DNA of 9,802 nucleotides from positions 1-9,802 of the forward strand of contig WFNC01000177.1 of the NCBI GenBank assembly GCA_015488785.1. The letters are read 5' to 3'. The notes beneath the pieces are model-generated. The model saw only the letters and a list, made by a program, of their open reading frames with translations. It searched no databases and was not told where the DNA came from. Positions 1 through 6,900 of the stretch are shown one piece after another. How positions within the stretch are numbered: position 1 is the first letter of the stretch; each line of letters starts with the position of its first letter. Both the position numbers and the translations under genes were made by a program. The stretch is from Flavobacteriales bacterium (GTDB taxonomy: Bacteria; Bacteroidota; Bacteroidia; Flavobacteriales_D; Parvicellaceae).

Positions 1-30
1 AGATAAATAACAATAATCTAGTTTTTTAAT

Positions 31-38
31 TATCTTCG
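31..38 (+). promoter_or_regulatory. Weak candidate -7 promoter element before the protease gene
   Basis: TATCTTCG matches the Bacteroidota core TAnnTTTG except at one T, and ends 24 bases before the protease ATG, about the spacing of the better core at 3882-3889. No TTG-type -33 element is visible upstream, and a T9 run follows immediately (40-48). The true promoter may lie before the window, or the gene may belong to a longer operon. Confidence 0.25.
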
Positions 39-54
39 CTTTTTTTTTCAGAAC

Positions 55-65
55 AATAAAACATG
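55..65 (+). promoter_or_regulatory. A-rich translation leader of the protease gene
   Basis: AATAAAACATG includes the start codon. The same 11 bases recur at 2111-2121 before the second gene. There is no Shine-Dalgarno match. A-rich leaders without Shine-Dalgarno are normal in Bacteroidota and support the chosen starts of both genes. Confidence 0.5.
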
Positions 66-2105
66 TCCCTTCTTTTCAAAACACTTTTCTATATATTGCT
101 AAGTACTATAAGCATCAGAGCAATAGCACAAGAAATTGACTTTAAAATCATAACATCTAAAGGTTCTGTTCCTGAAGAATTTTATAAATCTATAAGAGAA
201 TCTTATGAAAAGGACTTAGCTTTAACACCAGTTTATGATGATTCCAAAAAAAATAAAGCGTCAAAACTATATTTACAATCAGCCAACCTAAGTCTTTTTG
301 AAATATTATGGAGTGGAAAGGTTATTTATGGAGATGTATTTACGAATTACATTAATAAAGTCGGAAAAAAAGTTTTAGAACAATTTCCTGAGATTAAAGA
401 AGAGGTGAGGTTTTACACTTTTAAATCTAGCTCAATAAATGCTTTCACAACTTCTAAAGGGGCTATATTTGTTAATATAGGATTGTTGTCTAAAATAGAG
501 AATGAAGCCCAATTAGCTTTTGTTCTTTGCCATGAATTAGTTCATTATAAACAAAGACATTCTTATAAAAGTTTCTTAGAAAGGTATGAATTATTTAAAA
601 AATCTAAAAGTAATCAGCACTTATCATACACAAGTAAAATAGATGCGGTATATAAATTTTCTAGAAAAAATGAATACGAAGCAGATAGTATTGGCATCTT
701 AATTTACAATAAACTAGGCTATGCTAGAATAGCAGTCCTTGACGTATTAGAAGAGTTGTACTACAGCTATTTGCCTATTGAAAACATTCCATTTGACTAC
801 ACTTTTTCATCATTACCTAACCTAAACTACCCCTCGAATTTAAAGTTGGATTCAGTAAAAAACATAAGTGACATTATTGTTTATTCAAAGGACTATTTAA
901 CACACCCAAATATACGTGCTCGAATAAAAAAGGCAAAAAAACTATTAAACAACGAAAACAACATATTATATAAATTTACTTCAGAAAAAGAGTTTAAAGC
1001 AATGAGAAAAACAGCTAGATACGAACTAGTTAACTTACTGCTAATAGAAAGGGAATATGCAAAAGCTTTATACACAATTTACACACTAGAAAAAGAACAT
1101 GGCTTAAGTAACTACCTAACGGTATCGACAGTAAAAGCTTTTTATGGAATTTCCAAATACAAATCGGTTGAGGAGTTAAATCGAGTTATGAAAGGATATT
1201 ATAATATAGAGGGTGAGTCTCAAAAAATGTATTACTTCATAAAAAAAACAACTAAAAGGCAGCTTAATGCATTAGCAATAAAAATGAGTTACACAGCATG
1301 GCAAAAAGATAAAGAAAATGCCTTACTGAAAGACTATTTCTATTCTTTAGTTAAAGATTTCGTTGTCATATTGGAAGAAGATCTTTCAACATTTAATAAA
1401 ACAAAAAAGATTTACAAAGGTAAAAAACAAAAAAACTTTTATTTAAACGCATTTATCCCTTTCATGAATGATACAGCCTTTCATGCAGCCTTTGACAAAT
1501 ACAAACCTGAACTTAAAAAGAAAAAAGAAAAAGAGCTAATGGCTTATAAAACTTTAGAAAAAGAAAAAAAGAAAAAAAGAAAACAAATAATCAAAAATGG
1601 ATACGATGAAAAAATAAATAGGCTAATTATCTTAGATCCTATTTGTATTGTGAATTCAAAAAAAGGAAAACACCAATTTGAAGAATCTCTTTATGAAAAA
1701 GAACATTTAGATCAAATAATAAAAGAAAGCTGTAAAAAAAGCGCTGTAGAATTTGATTTACTCTCAACAACAAATATGAGCCCTCAATTTGATTTTAAAA
1801 GTTTTATTTTATTAAAAGAATGGGACGAAAGTTGGAACAATAACGTCTTAAATTTAGAGATGACTCCTTTACAATCAGACCAAATTAAAAATATAGTAAA
1901 AAAATACAATACGCAGTATGTACTTAGAATTTACTTATATCAAAGTCATAAATATAAATCAAATGAATTCCTAATAGAACTGTACAACTTAGAAACAGGA
2001 AAAGAAATCCTTTCTAAATATTACAATGGACGAGGAACACTTTCAGAGTCACAATTAGAGAAATACCTAATTAAAGAATTAAAAATAATCAGTAAATCAA
2101 AGTAA
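63..2105 (+). CDS. Secreted M48-family zinc metalloprotease with long C-terminal extension
   Basis: Seen: 680 residues beginning with a signal peptide (hydrophobic to about residue 18, likely cleavage AIA|Q after residue 22). The zinc site is intact: HELVH at residues 157-161 supplies two histidines and the catalytic Glu158, and EYEAD at 204-208 supplies the third ligand Glu204 plus Asp208. A typical M48 segment THPNIRARI follows at 280-288. From about 318 comes a helix-rich, TPR-like stretch, then a lysine-rich probable coiled segment (about 478-515) and a mixed alpha/beta C-terminal domain (about 520-680) that I cannot assign. Known: M48 proteins such as BepA and LoiP are periplasmic quality-control proteases, and BepA also carries TPRs. 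Inferred: a periplasmic or outer-membrane-associated protease, roughly 200 residues longer than BepA. There are no membrane segments after the signal peptide, which argues against HtpX or Ste24. The start is chosen because it begins the signal peptide directly. It is probably co-transcribed with the gene 13 bases downstream. Confidence 0.9.
   Translation: MSLLFKTLFYILLSTISIRAIAQEIDFKIITSKGSVPEEFYKSIRESYEKDLALTPVYDDSKKNKASKLYLQSANLSLFEILWSGKVIYGDVFTNYINKVGKKVLEQFPEIKEEVRFYTFKSSSINAFTTSKGAIFVNIGLLSKIENEAQLAFVLCHELVHYKQRHSYKSFLERYELFKKSKSNQHLSYTSKIDAVYKFSRKNEYEADSIGILIYNKLGYARIAVLDVLEELYYSYLPIENIPFDYTFSSLPNLNYPSNLKLDSVKNISDIIVYSKDYLTHPNIRARIKKAKKLLNNENNILYKFTSEKEFKAMRKTARYELVNLLLIEREYAKALYTIYTLEKEHGLSNYLTVSTVKAFYGISKYKSVEELNRVMKGYYNIEGESQKMYYFIKKTTKRQLNALAIKMSYTAWQKDKENALLKDYFYSLVKDFVVILEEDLSTFNKTKKIYKGKKQKNFYLNAFIPFMNDTAFHAAFDKYKPELKKKKEKELMAYKTLEKEKKKKRKQIIKNGYDEKINRLIILDPICIVNSKKGKHQFEESLYEKEHLDQIIKESCKKSAVEFDLLSTTNMSPQFDFKSFILLKEWDESWNNNVLNLEMTPLQSDQIKNIVKKYNTQYVLRIYLYQSHKYKSNEFLIELYNLETGKEILSKYYNGRGTLSESQLEKYLIKELKIISKSK
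1515..1583 (+). repeat. Homopurine low-complexity tract inside the protease gene
   Basis: Two nearly pure purine runs (1515-1535 and 1556-1583), the second containing two A7 runs, encode the lysine/glutamate-rich segment (EKEKKKKRK and similar) that separates the helical middle from the C-terminal domain. The protein segment is probably a charged helix or coiled-coil linker. The A-runs are potential slippage sites, but the frame is intact here. Confidence 0.6.
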
Positions 2106-2110
2106 AAATA

Positions 2111-2121
2111 AATAAAACATG
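2111..2121 (+). promoter_or_regulatory. A-rich translation leader of the second gene
   Basis: AATAAAACATG, identical to the leader at 55-65, fills most of the 13-base gap after the protease stop codon. The gap is too short for a separate promoter, which supports co-transcription of the two genes. Confidence 0.5.
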
Positions 2122-3744
2122 AAAAAAATAGCAACATTATTAATGGCGAGCTTACTCATAGCTAACCTAGGATTTTCTCAATATGAAAAAATAGACTGGG
2201 GTAAACTTTTAAAATCAAACAAAAAATCCTATTACCCTGTAATAATAGGAGATGATGAAAAATCAATTTATGTTACAGCTGAAGTAGGAAAAGAGAATGT
2301 AGTAGAAACTTATTCTAAAGGAAACTTTAGTTTAGAACTTTCAAAAATAATTACTCCACAAAAAATAGACAAAAAGAAAACGACATTAGAAAAAGTTGTA
2401 TTTGTAGATCATAAATACTTTGTCTTCATTAGTTACTTCGACAAAAAGACGAAATTATCTAACATGTTCGTTTATAAAATGGATCCTAAAACAGGCGACA
2501 AAATAGGTAAAGAAGTAAAACTTTTTGCCATAGCCGTAGAAAAGAAAAAAAGACAAGGAGGATTTAATGTTGTTACATCTAAAGATAAATCGAAGATTCT
2601 AATTAATCAATATGCTTACTATAAAAAACAAAAAGTATATAAAGATATTTACAGACTATTAGATACAGATCTTAATGTTTTGACAAAAAAAACAGAAACA
2701 ATAAAAAAATCCGACATAGAATATAAGAGTTATTACCACAAAATAGACAATGACGGAACATTCTACTTTCTAAAAGAATATAAAGGAGATGGCAATAAGT
2801 TCTATATTGTTTCTTATGATGCAAATAAAGATTATGAGAAATGGGAAGAAGAAGTAACAATGGATAAAATGGACGCAAAGTCAGGTAACAGTATAGTTTC
2901 TGGTGTTACTTACACGTTAAATGCAAACGATGAAATTGTAATGTGTGGATATTATAGCGAAAGAGTTTCTCAAGGAACAAAGAAAAACGGAAAAGCAAAA
3001 AAAGAGAAAATGGAAATTCTTGGTAGTTTTTATTTAGCATTAGACAAAAATTCTAAAGAAGTAAAAATAAAAAAAATAAACCGTTTTGATCAAGATTTCA
3101 TTAATCAATTTAAAACAGCAAAAGACGTAAAAAAAGACAAAGATGCTAAAGTTCCAAATCAATTTAGTTCAATCGAATTAATTCCAAAAGCTGACGGAGG
3201 AATGATTATGATCGGAGAGCTATACTTTATGTATCATTATTATGACAACGATGGAAATGCTCATCATTATGAATTATTTGGGGATTTAATGGTTTTAAAC
3301 TTAGACAAAGACGGAAATCTGTTATGGGCAAACAGAATACCTAAAAAGCAAGTTTTTTGGTATAATTTTAAAGGAGCTGTAGTGGTTGCAAGTACAGGAG
3401 TATCTGGTATAGTTGTACCAAATTGGAGAACAGTTCAATACTTTTCTTATCAAGCTGCGTTAGATGGCGATAATGTGATCATATTATTTAATGACAATCC
3501 AAAGAATACAATTACATCAAACGATTTAGACAAAACGAAATCGCTTACAAAACTTAAAAAATCGGTTATTACGAGATATAACATAAATCTAAAAACAGGT
3601 AAAAAAGAAGAAAGTCTTTTTATGGCAGGAAAAGATTATGAAGTTTACTTTAAACCAATGGTAAGTTATCAAAAAGAACAAGGTTCAGATATTTATACTT
3701 TTGGTATTAATGGAAAAAAATATAAATACGGAATTTTAAAATAA
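2119..3744 (+). CDS. Secreted protein of unknown function, propeller-like beta repeats
   Basis: I do not recognise a named family. Seen: 541 residues with a clear signal peptide (MKK, hydrophobic core, likely cleavage GFS|Q after residue 20). The rest is rich in short beta-strand patterns such as VFVDHKYFVFISY, FYFLKEYKGDG, EIVMCGYYSE and GDLMVLNLDKDGNLLWANRIPK (shortened: DKDGNLLW at 396-403). Repeated aspartate/glycine turns followed by a hydrophobic strand suggest a beta-propeller or similar all-beta fold; this is inference. A lysine-rich loop lies at about 287-297. There is no lipobox, no membrane segment after the signal and no obvious catalytic motif. Bacteroidota encode many secreted proteins of this look, with the pattern of a D-x-DG-x-LLW strand followed by an IPK-Q segment. 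The start lies 13 bases after the protease stop, so the two genes probably share a transcript, and a terminator follows. It could be a partner, scaffold or substrate of the protease; nothing in the sequence decides this. Confidence 0.85.
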   Translation: MKKIATLLMASLLIANLGFSQYEKIDWGKLLKSNKKSYYPVIIGDDEKSIYVTAEVGKENVVETYSKGNFSLELSKIITPQKIDKKKTTLEKVVFVDHKYFVFISYFDKKTKLSNMFVYKMDPKTGDKIGKEVKLFAIAVEKKKRQGGFNVVTSKDKSKILINQYAYYKKQKVYKDIYRLLDTDLNVLTKKTETIKKSDIEYKSYYHKIDNDGTFYFLKEYKGDGNKFYIVSYDANKDYEKWEEEVTMDKMDAKSGNSIVSGVTYTLNANDEIVMCGYYSERVSQGTKKNGKAKKEKMEILGSFYLALDKNSKEVKIKKINRFDQDFINQFKTAKDVKKDKDAKVPNQFSSIELIPKADGGMIMIGELYFMYHYYDNDGNAHHYELFGDLMVLNLDKDGNLLWANRIPKKQVFWYNFKGAVVVASTGVSGIVVPNWRTVQYFSYQAALDGDNVIILFNDNPKNTITSNDLDKTKSLTKLKKSVITRYNINLKTGKKEESLFMAGKDYEVYFKPMVSYQKEQGSDIYTFGINGKKYKYGILK

Positions 3745-3751
3745 GTAATAA

Positions 3752-3779
3752 AACAAATCATTTTTTAGAATAATTTGTT
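3752..3779 (+). other. Small imperfect hairpin just after the second gene
   Basis: AACAAAT (3752-3758) pairs with ATTTGTT (3773-3779). After one mismatch the pairing continues for three A-T pairs and one G-T pair around a short TTTA loop. It is AT-only apart from one pair, so it is weak. It lies seven bases after the stop codon and just before the strong terminator, so it may help 3'-end stability or be chance. Confidence 0.3.
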
Positions 3780-3784
3780 CGATG

Positions 3785-3818
3785 AAAAGGAAGGTCAGTA
3801 TTGACCTTCCTTTTTTTT
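3785..3818 (+). terminator. Intrinsic terminator after the two-gene unit
   Basis: AAAAGGAAGGTCA (3785-3797) pairs perfectly over 13 bases with TGACCTTCCTTTT (3802-3814) around a GTAT loop, and the T-run extends to 3818 (eight T in total). This is a textbook rho-independent terminator on the + strand. It lies 41 bases after the second gene and separates it from the macroglobulin gene. Confidence 0.92.
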
Positions 3819-3881
3819 ATTATAATTTTCACAAAAAATAATTAAGATTAAACAAAACTCTAGCTCCAAAATACTTTTAAC

Positions 3882-3889
3882 TATATTTG
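3882..3889 (+). promoter_or_regulatory. Promoter -7 element of the macroglobulin gene
   Basis: TATATTTG is a perfect match to the Bacteroidota primary-sigma core TAnnTTTG and ends 19 bases before the ATG, predicting a very short leader. The -33 element (TTG) is not evident at the usual 17-21 base spacing. The same 12 bases ACTATATTTGTT (3880-3891) recur at 9675-9686. Placement after a terminator and before a gene supports it. Confidence 0.7.
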
Positions 3890-3908
3890 TTATTAAACAC
3901 AATACAAG

Positions 3909-6900
3909 ATGACAAAGAAAAACATACTCTTTTCAATAGGTGGACTAATTGCTGTAGTGGCTCTTTTTTTCACTTTAACTAAATCAGAGAAAACAAATTC
4001 AGAGATCAACCCTGAATTTACAGGTTACATCACTGCTTTTACATCTGGAATTATTTCCAAAGAGAGTAAAATAAAGGTACGTTTGAGAGATGAAATAAGC
4101 GAAGCGATAAAAAAAGATTTAAAAGCCGAGGACTTGTTCGATTTTTCACCAAACATTGAAGGAACAATTTATTGGAAAGACAATCAGACGGTTGTTTTTA
4201 AACCTTTGGAAAAACTACCTTCCAATCAAAAATACACAACAGAATTTCACCTTTCCGAATTAATGGAAATGCCAAAAGGCTTAGAAGTTTTAGAATTTCA
4301 ATTTCAAACAATGGAGCAAGGAGTAAGTGTCCTTTTTGACGGAATGGAAGCTTATGATGATTCGGAATTACAATGGCAAAAAATAAAAGGTTCTTTATCG
4401 ACTGCTGACGTTGAAAACAGTGAAAAGATTGAAGATATCTTTAACGCGCTACAAAAAGGAAAATCCTTGAACGTTAGCTGGGAACATTCTTCGGACAATC
4501 GGAATCATACTTTTATTGTAGATAGTATTGCTAGAACAAAAGAGAAAGGAGAAGTTGTTTTTGAATGGAACAGTAAAGAAATAGGAGCTAATAACAATGA
4601 TGACATGAGCATTGAAATACCTGCTTTGGGAGATTTTAAAGTCATGAACATACGTGTCTTACAACAACCAAATCAATATATCTCCATCCGTTTTTCGGAT
4701 CCTTTAAAAAAGAATCAAGATTTGGAAGGTTTGATTTATTTGGAGTACGAAGAAGAATTAAGATTAGAAATCAACAGAAACGAAATTAAAGCCTTCCCTT
4801 CAAAGCGTATTTCAGGCTATACAACTTTATTCGTTACGGATGGGATTAAGAACACACTTGGATACAAGATTAGTGAATCATTTCGCCAAAAAGTATCTTT
4901 TTTCAATACAAAACCAGCTGTAGAAATAATAGGAAAAGGAGTGATACTTCCAAGTACAAATGGATTAATATTCCCATTTAAAGCGGTAAACTTAAGTGCT
5001 GTAAATGTTAAAATCATAAAAGTATATGAAGATAATATTGTTCAATTTTTTCAAGTCAACCAATTTGATGGAACAGAAGAACTAAAAAGAGTTGGTCGAA
5101 TCGTTTATAAAAAAGAAGTTGAATTAAAGTCAGACAAACCAATCGATTATGGAAATTGGAATACCTTCTCATTAGACCTTTCTAAAATAATAGAAGTTGA
5201 CCCAGGCGCTTTGTATCGTGTAAGTATTAGTTTTGACAAAAAACATTCTTTGTATCCATGTGGAGAGGACGAATTAACAGATGATTTTGAACATGAAGAC
5301 GACAGTGAGGAAGCTTCATACGACCAACCAAGTTCTTACTATTATTACGATGACTATTATTATGACTATGACGAAAATTACGTATGGGAAGAAAGAGAAA
5401 ACCCTTGTAAAGCTTCTTATTACATCAGAAATGACAAAAATATTACTCGAAACATATTTGCTTCGGACTTAGGTATTATTGCAAAAGGAGGAACTTCAAA
5501 TACAATAACTGTAGCTATAACAGATTTAAAAACGACAGAAAGTTTATCGGGGGTAGAAATAAAACTATACAATTACCAACAACAAGTAATTGCTACAGGA
5601 ACAACAGATTCGGACGGATTTGCGACCATAAAAGTTGGGAAGAAACCCTTCTTATTAATTGCTTCACAAGGGAAGCAAAAAGGGTATTTACGCTTAGATG
5701 ACGAAGAAGCACTATCTACAAGTATGTTTGATGTAAATGGGCAAGCTTTAGAAGACGGCGTAAAAGGAATTATTTATGGTGAACGAGGTGTTTGGAGACC
5801 TGGAGACTCTTTATTTTTGGCTTTTATGTTAGAAGATAAAAACAATGCTATTCCTGAAAATCATCCCGTTGTTTTGGAATTATTTACACCAGAAAACCAA
5901 ATGTACAGCCGAAAAATAAAAACAAAATCGGTAAATGGTTTATATGATTTTAAAATGAAAACCAGCGATGATGCTCCAACAGGAACTTGGCTTGCAAAAG
6001 TAAAAGTGGGAGGTTCTTCTTTTACAAAAAGTATTCGAATAGAAACCGTAAAACCGAATCGCTTAAAAATTGCATTGAATTTTGATTCGGAAATCCTACG
6101 TTCAGATATAAAAACTGGAGAATTAGAGGTGAAATGGTTACACGGAGCAATTGCAAAAGGATTAAAAGCCGATATTGATATGACGTTAGCTAAAGGAACT
6201 ACTTCATTTAAAGGATATGAAAACTTTTCATTCGATGACCCTTCTAAAGATTTTGAAAGTGAGGAAGAAACTATTTTTGACGGCTCCTTAAATCAAGAAG
6301 GAAAAGCTACTTTTCGTCCAAAAATTAAAGTGAGTAAGAATGCCCCAGGAATGCTCAAAGCTCAATTCAAAACAAGAGTATTTGAAGAAGGAGGAGATTT
6401 TAGTATCGATAGATATGTAATGAAATATTCTCCTTACAAAGGTTATACAGGTTTAAAAGTTCCAGAAGGTAAAGGATGGAATGGCGCTTTGTTTTCCAAC
6501 GAAAATAATTTAATCACAATCGCAACTGTTGACGAAGAAGGAAATTCCGTAGATCGAAACAATGTAAAAATAGAGGTCTATGACATTAGATGGAGTTGGT
6601 GGTGGGAAAGATCTGAAAATACAGATTTAGCACGTTTTGTTCGTAATGAAAGTAAGAATAAAGTACTAACCGACTTTGTAAACACAAAAAATGGAAAAAT
6701 TATATACGAATTAAATATTGGAGATGAATACTGGGGAAGAAGATTTATAAGAGTTACAGACCCGCAAACAGGACACAGTACAGGAAAGGTTGTCTATTTT
6801 AGTTACAAAGGTTGGTGGGACAATAGTTCTGAAGGTTCTGGAGGAGCTGAAATGTTGAATTTCACGACCGATAAGAAAACCTACAATGTAGGAGAACAAG

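Noticed and set aside
1556..1583. Poly-A runs as a phase-variation or programmed frameshift site
   Set aside because: The frame is intact across the tract, other A7-A8 runs are common in this AT-rich DNA, and no stimulating structure or alternative frame product is seen.
5281..5472. 63-codon open frame on the + strand within the macroglobulin gene
   Set aside because: It is an out-of-frame reading of the Tyr/Asp-rich loop; its Met/Thr/Ile-repetitive product is an artefact of that low-complexity DNA.
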